From Oscillospiraceae bacterium (lineage in GTDB: Bacteria; Bacillota; Clostridia; Oscillospirales; Oscillospiraceae), in NCBI GenBank assembly GCA_017399325.1, contig JAFQDY010000227.1:1-11670 (forward strand): a stretch of DNA of 11,670 nucleotides, given 5' to 3'. Shown here piece after piece: positions 6,545-11,670 of this stretch (positions within the stretch are counted from its first letter, which is position 1; the number at the start of each line of letters is the position of its first letter). The notes under the pieces are model-generated. The model saw only the letters and a program-made list of their open reading frames with translations. It was not told the origin of the DNA and made no database searches. Position numbers and translations under genes: made by a program.

Positions 6545-7723
6545 ATGGACAAGAAACTGTTATGGGTCACCGTCGCATTGGTTTTGGTGATCGCTGCGCT
6601 GATCGGTATGTCCTTTGTTATCAGGCCAAAACAACCCGCCGACACATCCGCCACGGAAACCACCGGTGATCCCACCGGCACGGAAAGTTCCGGCAACACA
6701 GAAAGTTCCGAAAGCGCCAAGTCCTTTACCCTTGTGACCGTCCACAAAGACGGCTCAAAGAAAGAGCAGACTTTGGAAACCGAGGAAACCTATCTGGGCG
6801 CGGCACTGGTAAAAGCGGGCCTTGTGGAAGCGGAAGAAAACCGCTTCGGTCTGCGCGTCAGAACCGCCGACGGCGAAAAGGCAGTCTTTGAAGAAGATAG
6901 CGCCTACTGGGCGGTCTGTGTGGGTGAAACCCCCGCAGACAAGGCCACCGACCTGCTCATCGTGGAAGCCGGTCAGACCTATCAACTGGTCTACACCCAG
7001 CCTGCCCCGTTGACAAGCGCCGACGATGCGGGCACGCACCTGTTTTACAATGTATTTCTGCCCATCGCCCGGGGTCATATCGGCACCGCTTGGAAAGAAG
7101 CCAAGGCCTTTGCGGAGTATATGGGCTATGAGGCTGTCATCGACGAGGGCGTTTATCACATCGGCGCACCCGGCAACGATGCCGTTTCGTTTGGCGGTTA
7201 CTTGACTTCCGTTGGCGGCGCTACCCTTGTCAGCGCCACATATCACGTTTATACCGACGGCGTGGACTACTTCCGCTCCGGTGTTCGGGGTCGTTACAGA
7301 AATGCGGAAGACCCCATCAACAACCGGGAAAATCCCGTTTACTTTACCAACGAAAATGTCTATACGGGTCTGTCCGCCCCGGTGGATTCCCTGACGGAAG
7401 TAGAAGCCTGTCTGGTTGAGCGGGGCACATTGAAACAGAAAGCGTTCTGGGTGGTGCTGCAGGACACCTTCGGCATTCCCGCCGGCACTTATCTGGTGGT
7501 AACGCCGGAAGAGAATGTGTGCAAGGCCTTGGAATATGCCGGCTTCATCACCATCGGTGAGGGCAGCGACGGCTCGTACATCCACCGGGTGCAGGGCGTG
7601 ACCCCTGCTGCCGGCGCGCAATGGCTGCTGTGGAAAGGCAGCAGTTACAAATCCCTGCCCATCGACACCACCTTGGTGGAAAACGGCGCGACTTATACCG
7701 TGGTCTACAAGCGGATACATTAA
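6545..7723 (+). CDS. Membrane-anchored DUF4430 (transcobalamin-like) protein, large paralog
   Basis: This 392-aa protein is probably extracytoplasmic. An N-terminal signal anchor (KK then a hydrophobic stretch, residues 5-26, no lipobox Cys) is followed by a Ser/Thr/Glu-rich linker (30-58) suited to spanning the cell wall. Residues 60-151 form a DUF4430-type module: FTLVTVHKDG, YLGAALVKAGL, DGEKAVFEEDSAYW and the closing EAGQTYQLVY. About 52 of 91 aligned residues are identical by hand count to the 133-aa paralog at 8345. Residues 155-315 are a region I do not recognise, with many Tyr and Gly. Residues 318-390 (KALEYAGFI, GAQWLLW, LVENGATYTVVYK) look like a second, divergent module of the same type. 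Pfam describes DUF4430 as resembling the transcobalamin C-terminal domain, so corrinoid binding is a reasonable but unproved role. AGGGAG (6532-6537) precedes the ATG by 7 nt. Confidence 0.82.
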   Translation: MDKKLLWVTVALVLVIAALIGMSFVIRPKQPADTSATETTGDPTGTESSGNTESSESAKSFTLVTVHKDGSKKEQTLETEETYLGAALVKAGLVEAEENRFGLRVRTADGEKAVFEEDSAYWAVCVGETPADKATDLLIVEAGQTYQLVYTQPAPLTSADDAGTHLFYNVFLPIARGHIGTAWKEAKAFAEYMGYEAVIDEGVYHIGAPGNDAVSFGGYLTSVGGATLVSATYHVYTDGVDYFRSGVRGRYRNAEDPINNRENPVYFTNENVYTGLSAPVDSLTEVEACLVERGTLKQKAFWVVLQDTFGIPAGTYLVVTPEENVCKALEYAGFITIGEGSDGSYIHRVQGVTPAAGAQWLLWKGSSYKSLPIDTTLVENGATYTVVYKRIH

Positions 7724-7744
7724 GAATTAAGAATTGAAAATTAC
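7716..7744. repeat. 7-bp-period AATTAAG/AATTGAA tract
   Basis: The units run from the last codons of the large DUF4430 gene into the spacer. They are the same kind of tract as at 3641-3657 and 11477-11511, and they again sit at the edge of a larger repeat block. Confidence 0.6.
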
Positions 7745-7756
7745 GCGGGCGTTCTT

Positions 7757-7876
7757 GCCTCTCCCCTTGGGAGAGGTGGCTGCCCGCAAGGGCAGGCGGA
7801 GAGGGTTTTCCGGATCTGTATAACCCCCTCAGTCAAAAATCAAAGATTTTTGCCAGCTCCCCCGGAGGGGGCGCCA
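7757..7876. repeat. Five-hairpin intergenic element, copy 1
   Basis: The order of hairpins is as in copies 2 (8778) and 3 (10836). GCCTCTCCCC pairs with GGGAGAGG; CTGCCC pairs with GGGCAG; GAGAGGGTT (7799-7807) pairs with AACCCCCTC, one mismatch; CAAAAATC (7834-7841) pairs with GATTTTTG (7845-7852); GCTCCCCC (7856-7863) pairs with GGGGGCGC. The stems differ from the other copies but stay paired. It has no flanking T-run, so it is not an obvious terminator. Confidence 0.75.
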
Positions 7877-7985
7877 AGATCATTTTGCATTCTACTCGCC
7901 CGTAATGGACCGTCCGGGAGGCCGGTCCCTACAATGATATGGTAGGTATCGATAAAAATGGTAGGGGCGTTCTTTGAACGCCCGG
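7877..7985. repeat. TGCATTC tract and GTAGGG palindromes E and D
   Basis: A short TGCATTCTAC stretch (7887-7896) follows copy 1 of the five-hairpin element. Palindrome E is GGACCG (7907-7912) with CGGTCC (7923-7928), and palindrome D is GGGCGTTC (7965-7972), loop TTT, GAACGCCC (7976-7983). The pair spacing resembles that of copies B and C at 3661-3735. Block D ends 8 bp before the -35 box of the riboswitch promoter. Confidence 0.7.
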
Positions 7986-7991
7986 AAGCCG

Positions 7992-8020
7992 TTGACAATA
8001 CGCCATTTTGGTGGTATGAT
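7992..8020 (+). promoter_or_regulatory. Strong sigma-A-type promoter driving the cobalamin riboswitch and small DUF4430 gene
   Basis: A perfect TTGACA (7992-7997), 17 nt, then TATGAT (8015-8020) preceded by TGG, an extended -10. Transcription would start near 8027, about 11 nt before the P1 stem of the riboswitch. Confidence 0.88.
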
Positions 8021-8037
8021 TCTCTTGACAACCGAAT

Positions 8038-8243
8038 AGCCGTTTCGTGGCCGCCCGGGCATAAAAACCCTTGCGGCTGAACAAGATAATCGGGTGCAAT
8101 TCCCGAACGGTACCGCCGCTGTAAGCGTTATTGGATGCCTTTTTGACGAAAGTCAGTCACTGGGAAACCGGGAAGGCAAGGCCGTCCGCAAAGGCCGCAA
8201 CCTCCTTTGCAAAAACGCAAGTCAGAAGACCTACGAATCGGTT
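8038..8243 (+). ncRNA. Cobalamin (B12) riboswitch aptamer
   Basis: The core motifs appear in the right order. They are GGGTGCAATTCCCGAACGG (8093-8110) with CCGCCGCTGTAAGCG after it, the AGTCACTGGG box (8155-8164), GGGAAGGC (8170-8177), a variable arm GCAAAGG (8188-8194) pairing CCTTTGC (8204-8210), and the B12 box AGTCAGAAGACCTAC (8220-8234). I can also fold a P1 helix of about 12 pairs between 8038-8050 and 8231-8243 with one T-T mismatch, which sets the ends. This matches the Rfam Cobalamin family pattern from memory. Such RNAs bind adenosyl- or other cobalamins and normally shut off downstream B12 uptake or synthesis genes when the vitamin is plentiful. Here the controlled gene is the small DUF4430 protein. 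Confidence 0.94.
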
Positions 8244-8280
8244 TCTCCTTCCTTTTGCGCAGTACGAAAGGAGCGTTTGT

Positions 8281-8330
8281 CGCGGAAAACCGGCCGCGGT
8301 GCAGTGTTTGCGCCGCGGACTTTTTGTTTT
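8281..8330 (+). terminator. Riboswitch expression platform: intrinsic terminator with candidate antiterminator
   Basis: CCGCGGTGC (8294-8302) pairs with GCGCCGCGG (8310-8318) over a 7-nt loop, followed by AC and TTTTTGTTTTT, just before the GGAGG (8332-8336). CGCGG (8281-8285) can pair instead with CCGCG (8294-8298) and break the terminator stem. This points to control by transcription termination, with B12 binding expected to favour the terminator. Confidence 0.85.
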
Positions 8331-8344
8331 TGGAGGTATTTTTT

Positions 8345-8746
8345 ATGAACAAGAAACTGTTATGGGCCGTCATCGCGTTGGTGCTGGTGGTGGCCGCGCT
8401 GGTGGGCGTGTATTTTGCCACCCGACCCGACACCCAGGAGGGCGTGAAGGCCTTCACTTTGGTGGTCGTCCACAAAGACGGCTCGGAAAAAGAATTCCCC
8501 ATTCAGTCCGATGAGGAATATCTGGGCGCGGCGCTGCAAAAAGCGGGCATTATCGAAGGCGAACAGGGTCAGTACGGTCTGTATATCCAAAAAGTGGACG
8601 GCGAAAAGGCGGTCTTTGAAGAAGACGGCGCTTACTGGGGTTTCTATGTGGGCGATGCGTATGCTTCGCTGGGCATCGATCAGACCCCCATTGAGGCCGG
8701 CGTCACCTACAAACTGGTCTACACCGTAGACACCGGCGCGTATTAA
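8345..8746 (+). CDS. Small membrane-anchored DUF4430 (transcobalamin-like) protein under B12 control
   Basis: This 133-aa protein has an N-terminal signal anchor (MNKKLLW, then hydrophobic to about residue 26, no lipobox Cys), a very short linker and one DUF4430-type module (37-127): FTLVVVHKDG, YLGAALQKAGI, DGEKAVFEEDGAYW and EAGVTYKLVYT. The start is the ATG at 8345 with GGAGG (8332-8336) 8 nt upstream. The reading frame stays open back to 8207, but that part is riboswitch and terminator RNA. It is a paralog of the N-terminal half of the 392-aa protein at 6545, and even the first codons are similar in DNA. The riboswitch ties it to cobalamin status; the likely role is holding a corrinoid at the cell surface for an importer encoded elsewhere. 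Direct binding is inferred. Confidence 0.88.
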   Translation: MNKKLLWAVIALVLVVAALVGVYFATRPDTQEGVKAFTLVVVHKDGSEKEFPIQSDEEYLGAALQKAGIIEGEQGQYGLYIQKVDGEKAVFEEDGAYWGFYVGDAYASLGIDQTPIEAGVTYKLVYTVDTGAY

Positions 8747-8765
8747 TATCCTTTCATAAGGTTGC

Positions 8766-8799
8766 AAAAAAATAAAAGCCTCCCCTGTGCAAGGGGAGG
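8766..8799 (-). terminator. Minus-strand intrinsic terminator (left end of five-hairpin element copy 2)
   Basis: On the minus strand CCTCCCCT (8799-8792) pairs with AGGGGAGG (8786-8779), followed by CTTTTATTTTTTT. It would end transcripts of the rlmD-hypothetical operon arriving from the right. Confidence 0.75.
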
Positions 8800-8889
8800 T
8801 GTCAACCGAGCAGGCTGACGGAGGGGTTGTTCGTATCAAAACAATCCCCCAGTCTGCTCCGCAGACAGCCCCCTTTACACAAGGGGGCC
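8778..8889. repeat. Five-hairpin intergenic element, copy 2
   Basis: The hairpins are CCTCCCCT/AGGGGAGG, GTCAACC/GGCTGAC (8801-8819, one A-C mismatch), GGGGTTGT (8823-8830)/ACAATCCC (8841-8848), GTCTGC (8852-8857)/GCAGAC (8861-8866), and GCCCCCTT (8868-8875)/AAGGGGGC (8881-8888). The two outer arms are also inverted copies of each other. The element lies exactly between convergent genes and carries a terminator at each end. Confidence 0.8.
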
Positions 8890-8896
8890 TTTTTTT
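8868..8896 (+). terminator. Plus-strand intrinsic terminator after the small DUF4430 gene
   Basis: GCCCCCTT (8868-8875), loop TACAC, AAGGGGGC (8881-8888), then C and seven T's (8890-8896). It is the right-hand hairpin of repeat copy 2. Confidence 0.88.
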
Positions 8897-8932
8897 CGGT
8901 ATTCTTCAAAGTACGGGTCATTGTGGGCGATT

Positions 8933-9412
8933 TCAGATCCGACCCACGAGCCATTGGGCAACCAGTTCTTCCTGCTTGGCGGGGCTTGGGGTTTTGGCTT
9001 CGGCCAAACAGATGGCTTCCGCGGTCAGCACCGCGTCCAATGCCTCCACCCCTGCGAGTGAGGCTATGAAACCATCGCATTCCTCCGTCAATCTGGCGTT
9101 GCTTTGCATACTGACGAACAGCAGTTTTTCTGCCGAAACACCGGATAATCCCGCTTCGGCGATGATCGTCCGGACATTTTCGGAGGGGTCGGTGAAAAAT
9201 TTGCTCCACTCACCACCGCGCACGAAGGGCAGATATTCGCCCTCCGTTTCCTCTTCGTCTGTCATATACAAATCGAGGAGGCTGTACTTTTTGTCTGCAA
9301 GACAAACCTCCGCCCGATAGCTGTCGTCATACTTTGTGCCGTAATAGCGTTGCACAAAGTGCGCCCGATCGTCCCGGTCCAGAATATATACATATTCGCT
9401 TACAAATTCCAC
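8933..9412 (-). CDS. Hypothetical protein, 159 aa
   Basis: I do not recognise this protein. It starts with GTG (9412-9410), supported by GAGGTG (9425-9420) 7 nt upstream. It is acidic, with no signal peptide or membrane segment. The N-terminal part is rich in Tyr/Asp (EYVYILDRDDRAHFVQRYYG), with a DEEETEGEY acidic patch near residue 52. A more Ala-rich helical C-terminal half follows, including AEAICLAEAKTPSPAKQEEL. It lies 35 bp downstream of rlmD on the same strand, so the two are probably cotranscribed and end at the repeat-borne terminator at 8766-8799. Context gives no clear function; a cytoplasmic role is inferred only from the lack of export signals. Confidence 0.75.
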   Translation of the reverse strand: MEFVSEYVYILDRDDRAHFVQRYYGTKYDDSYRAEVCLADKKYSLLDLYMTDEEETEGEYLPFVRGGEWSKFFTDPSENVRTIIAEAGLSGVSAEKLLFVSMQSNARLTEECDGFIASLAGVEALDAVLTAEAICLAEAKTPSPAKQEELVAQWLVGRI

Positions 9413-9447
9413 GATAAATCACCTCAAAACAAACACTTGCAACGGAT

Positions 9448-10794
9448 TTATTTGGTCAAACACACAACAGATTCCACATGGGAGCATCTTGGGAACAGGT
9501 CGGCGGCCTGGGCGGATTGGAGACGGTAGCCCCGGTCTTTCAGCAGGGCCACATCCCGGGCCAAAGTGGCCGGGTCGCAGGACACATACACGATCCGCTT
9601 GGGGGACATTCGGGAGAGGGCCTCGATGGTGTCGGCATTCAGACCCTTGCGGGGTGGGTCCACCACCACCACATCGGGGTGAATGCCTTGCTTTTCCAGT
9701 TCCAAAGCGGCTTTTCCCGCGTCGCCGCAGAAGAATTCCGCGTTATCAATGCCGTTACGCTTTGCGTTTTCTTTGGCATCCCTCACCGCCTGCTCCACCA
9801 CTTCCACGCCGATGACCTTGCCGGCGGCTTTTGCCATAGCAAGGGTGATCGTACCCACGCCGCAGTATAAGTCCAGCACCAAGTCGTCCTTGGTGATGCT
9901 GGCCTGTTCGATGGCAGCATCATACAGCCGCTGGGCCTGGTGGTGGTTCACTTGGTAGAACGATTTCGGCGACAGACGGAAGGTAAGGCCGCAGAGGGCG
10001 TCCTCGATATAGCCCGGGCCGTAGAGGACGATCTCCTCGTCGCCCAGGACGGTGTTGCCCTTTTTGGTGTTCACGGAGAGCACCAAAGTGGCAAAGCCGG
10101 GGACTTCTTGCAGTCTTTTGATCAAGACTTCGCTGTGGGGCAGTTTCCGGCCGTTTACCGCAAGACACACCAGCACCTGTCCGGACACCTCGCCCCGGCG
10201 CACATAAATGTGGCGCAGCAGGCCTTTTCCGGTGGTTTCGTCGTAGGCAGAAATGCCATGTTGGTTTACATAATCTATCACGATGCCCCGAACCTGCTGG
10301 GTTTCCGGGGGCAAGATCAGGCAGGTTTCGTTTTCCACCACTTGGTGGGTGCCGGCCTTGAAAAAACCGGCAAATACACGGCCTTTTTGGGACGAGACCG
10401 GGTACTGGGCCTTGTTCCGGTAGCCTTTGCAGGTGGGCGCGGCCAAAATGGGCATTTGGGTTAAATTTTCGCCACCAAGGCGGTTTAAGCAGGCGCGGAC
10501 ACGCTCCGCTTTCAGGCGGGTTTCTTCTTCATAGTCCATATGCCAGAAGTCGCAGCCGCCGCAACCGGAAGAAATGGGACATTCCCGCTGGACGCGGTGG
10601 GGGGATTTCTCCAAGATCTCCGTGATCTTGCCGGCTGCCCATGTTTTTGCCGCCTTTTCGATGCGGATGCGGTAAATTTCGCCCGCGATGGCATTGGGAA
10701 TGAACACCGCGCAGCCTTCCACATGGGCAACGCCCTGCCCTTCGGCGGTGTAGTCGGTAACCGCGGCCTCATAAAGTTTGTTCTTTTCTAACAT
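9448..10794 (-). CDS. rlmD: 23S rRNA (uracil-C5)-methyltransferase RlmD family
   Basis: This SAM-dependent RNA methyltransferase makes 5-methyluridine in 23S rRNA (U1939 for RlmD; Firmicutes relatives such as RlmCD may also modify U747). At 448 aa it has the normal length. The N-terminal TRAM domain (about 1-60) is followed by iron-sulfur ligands Cys72, Cys78, Cys81 (CPISSGCGGC) and Cys158. Next come the QVN motif (281-283), the SAM loop DLYCGVGT (308-315), VVVDPPRKG (376-384), the nucleophile Cys406 in VSCDPATLARD, and the C-terminal HVESV with the general base Glu441. GGGAG (10806-10802) precedes the ATG by 7 nt. The gene follows the GNAT gene across a repeat and is followed closely by a hypothetical gene. 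The exact target uridine is not decided by sequence. Confidence 0.95.
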   Translation of the reverse strand: MLEKNKLYEAAVTDYTAEGQGVAHVEGCAVFIPNAIAGEIYRIRIEKAAKTWAAGKITEILEKSPHRVQRECPISSGCGGCDFWHMDYEEETRLKAERVRACLNRLGGENLTQMPILAAPTCKGYRNKAQYPVSSQKGRVFAGFFKAGTHQVVENETCLILPPETQQVRGIVIDYVNQHGISAYDETTGKGLLRHIYVRRGEVSGQVLVCLAVNGRKLPHSEVLIKRLQEVPGFATLVLSVNTKKGNTVLGDEEIVLYGPGYIEDALCGLTFRLSPKSFYQVNHHQAQRLYDAAIEQASITKDDLVLDLYCGVGTITLAMAKAAGKVIGVEVVEQAVRDAKENAKRNGIDNAEFFCGDAGKAALELEKQGIHPDVVVVDPPRKGLNADTIEALSRMSPKRIVYVSCDPATLARDVALLKDRGYRLQSAQAADLFPRCSHVESVVCLTK

Positions 10795-10835
10795 ATAAAT
10801 GCTCCCTTATGGGTATATCGGGCAAACGATGCGAA

Positions 10836-10954
10836 GCCTCCCCTGTGTAAGGGGAGGTGTCCAGTGGCACACTGGACGGAGGGGTTGTCACAACAAAACA
10901 ATCCCTCAGTCAAAAATCGGAGATTTTTGCCAGCTCCCCCAGAGGGAGAGCCCA
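10836..10954. repeat. Five-hairpin intergenic element, copy 3
   Basis: The hairpins are CCTCCCCT/AGGGGAGG; a perfect GTCCAGTG (10859-10866), loop GCA, CACTGGAC (10870-10877); GAGGGGTTGT/ACAATCCCTC; CAAAAATC (10911-10918), loop GGA, GATTTTTG (10922-10929); and GCTCCCCC/GGGAGAGC. The architecture equals copies 1 and 2, with differing stem sequences. There is no T-run on either side, so transcription from the GNAT gene may read into rlmD. Confidence 0.8.
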
Positions 10955-10961
10955 GATCTTT

Positions 10962-10992
10962 CTGCATTATGCAGTTTGCATTCTGCATTCTT
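10962..10992. repeat. TGCATTATGCAG / TGCATTCTGCATTC tract
   Basis: A run of TGCATT-type units adjoins copy 3 of the five-hairpin element and touches the stop codon of the GNAT gene. Similar tracts end the block at 3745-3764 and follow copy 1 at 7887-7896. Confidence 0.6.
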
Positions 10993-11458
10993 ACCGCGCT
11001 TGTTCCATGGTGATTTTTCGGGGTTTCAGGCCCAGTTTTTCGTAGAATTTCATAGCCGACTCATTACAGGTCCACACATTCAAGGTGATGTCGGCGCAGC
11101 CTTGCTCTTTTGCCAATGCCACCGCGGCCTCATACAGCGCCGTGCCGATGTGCTTGCCCCGGGCCTTTTCGTCCACGCACAGATCGTCGATGTAGCAGGT
11201 GGTATGGTCGCGGATCACCGTGTCCCGGTAATAGGACTGGATCTGCATCATACAGTAGCCCAGCACCTTTTTGCGCTCGTAAGCCACCAAAATGGGGGTC
11301 TCACGCTTTCCCAACATAGAAAGCACTTGGGACGGGCCGTATTTTTGGGCGTTGTCCCGGAAAATGTCCGGACGGCCGTTGTAATGGACCTGTCCCACCT
11401 GACGCAAAAGTTCCAGAATGCCCGGCACATCTTCGGGGATCGCAAGACGAAGTTTCAT
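10991..11458 (-). CDS. GNAT family N-acetyltransferase
   Basis: This 155-aa protein contains a single GNAT fold, which transfers an acetyl group from acetyl-CoA to an amine. The acetyl-CoA pyrophosphate-binding loop is ARGKHIGTAL (99-108), preceded by the beta-4 strand YIDDLCVDE (89-97). The C-terminal motif LNVWTCNESAMKFYEKLGL (126-144) has the usual Asn and Tyr positions. The N-terminus LRLAIPEDVPGILELLRQ is typical. The ATG at 11458 has AGGAG (11470-11466) 7 nt upstream. The substrate cannot be predicted; the family covers protein N-termini, polyamines and drugs. Its stop codon abuts a TGCATTC repeat, and rlmD lies downstream on the same strand. Confidence 0.93.
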   Translation of the reverse strand: MKLRLAIPEDVPGILELLRQVGQVHYNGRPDIFRDNAQKYGPSQVLSMLGKRETPILVAYERKKVLGYCMMQIQSYYRDTVIRDHTTCYIDDLCVDEKARGKHIGTALYEAAVALAKEQGCADITLNVWTCNESAMKFYEKLGLKPRKITMEQAR

Positions 11459-11476
11459 AAAATCACTCCTGAAAAG

Positions 11477-11511
11477 AATTGAGGATTGAGAGTTGAGAAT
11501 TGAGAATTAAA
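11477..11511. repeat. 7-bp tandem repeat, about five units of TTGAG type
   Basis: Units AATTGAG, GATTGAG, AGTTGAG, AATTGAG and AATTAAA lie head to tail just upstream of the GNAT gene. They match the shorter tracts at 3641 and 7716. Confidence 0.7.
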
Positions 11512-11670
11512 AAATTCACAAAGTCATTGGGGGATTCCATAAGGGGGATGAGGCAGAAAACCTTGTTTGCAGAATTTGTTTATGCCGAATCCCCCTTTGG
11601 TCGTGGGAGGGGTCCGGGTTCCGTTTGCGGTGCCCGGTGCGCGCCTTGCCGCAGTAGCGCCTGCGTTGCT
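11512..11670. other. Unassigned right edge with competing inverted repeats
   Basis: No gene can be called here. GGGGGATTC (11529-11537) and AAGGGGGAT (11541-11549) can each pair with the same right arm, GAATCCCCCTT (11587-11597), so two alternative hairpins are possible. All three minus-strand frames are open from the edge to about 11535 or beyond. A plus-strand ATG at 11548 opens to the edge, but its only purine-rich stretch touches the ATG directly. The right end is strongly GC-rich and may belong to another repeat or to the end of a gene outside the window. Confidence 0.4.

Noticed and set aside
6755..7720. 321-codon open frame on the minus strand
   Set aside because: It is antisense to the large DUF4430 gene, has no ribosome binding site, shows no recognisable domain, and its composition fits the shadow of a GC-rich gene. 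The plus-strand protein has a signal anchor and a paralog.
8025..8030. Second TTGACA box near the riboswitch
   Set aside because: No -10-like sequence lies 16-18 nt downstream, and a transcript from there would lose the 5' strand of the riboswitch P1 helix.
8207..8344. Upstream in-frame extension of the small DUF4430 gene
   Set aside because: This stretch contains the riboswitch B12 box and the terminator. The ATG at 8345 has GGAGG at the right distance and gives the same N-terminus as the paralog.
7757..10954. CRISPR array
   Set aside because: The repeats are long, palindromic, far apart and separated by genes; there are no regular spacers and no cas genes.
11548..11670. Partial plus-strand gene starting at ATG 11548
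   Set aside because: The G-run touches the ATG with no spacing, the Arg/Gly/Cys-rich translation looks non-coding, and the start lies within an inverted repeat.

Overview
The window looks like a chromosomal piece of a gut-type clostridial Firmicute, probably Oscillospirales or a relative. The reasons are the strong AGGAGG-type ribosome binding sites, the moderately high GC, the flippase-HU-RqcP gene neighbourhood, DUF6440 and DUF4430 proteins, and dense families of short palindromic intergenic repeats that I associate with this group. No phage, plasmid, transposase or CRISPR signal is visible. Species cannot be named from the sequence.

Layout. Plus strand, 75-3640: a cytosine/SAH-deaminase-type amidohydrolase (TTG start), overlapping a SpoVB/YtgP/YabM-like lipid flippase, then the nucleoid protein HU and, with a TAATG overlap, the S4-domain ribosome quality control factor RqcP, closed by a perfect bidirectional terminator. 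Minus strand, 5296-3749: an NfeD - SPFH/paraslipin - DUF6440 operon with its own promoter. Plus strand from the divergent promoter at 5400: phosphotransacetylase (pta) without ackA, then a 392-aa membrane-anchored DUF4430 (transcobalamin-like) protein. After a repeat-filled spacer come a consensus promoter, a complete cobalamin riboswitch with an intrinsic terminator, and a second, short DUF4430 protein. Minus strand, 11458-8933: a GNAT acetyltransferase, the 23S rRNA m5U methyltransferase RlmD, and an unrecognised 159-aa protein.

The part with the most biology to follow up is 6545-8746: two paralogous surface proteins carrying the fold family of the transcobalamin/intrinsic-factor C-terminal domain. 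The smaller sits directly behind a cobalamin riboswitch, so the cell makes it when vitamin B12 is scarce. This points to extracellular corrinoid capture, although no transporter is in the window. The second theme is the intergenic DNA: at least three repeat families, (i) a roughly 115-bp element that folds into five hairpins whose stems vary by compensation, (ii) 20-25 bp GTAGGGGCG palindromes with variable arms, and (iii) 7-bp TTGAGAA and TGCATTC tracts. They are stacked into compound blocks, and one copy supplies terminators for both genes of a convergent pair.
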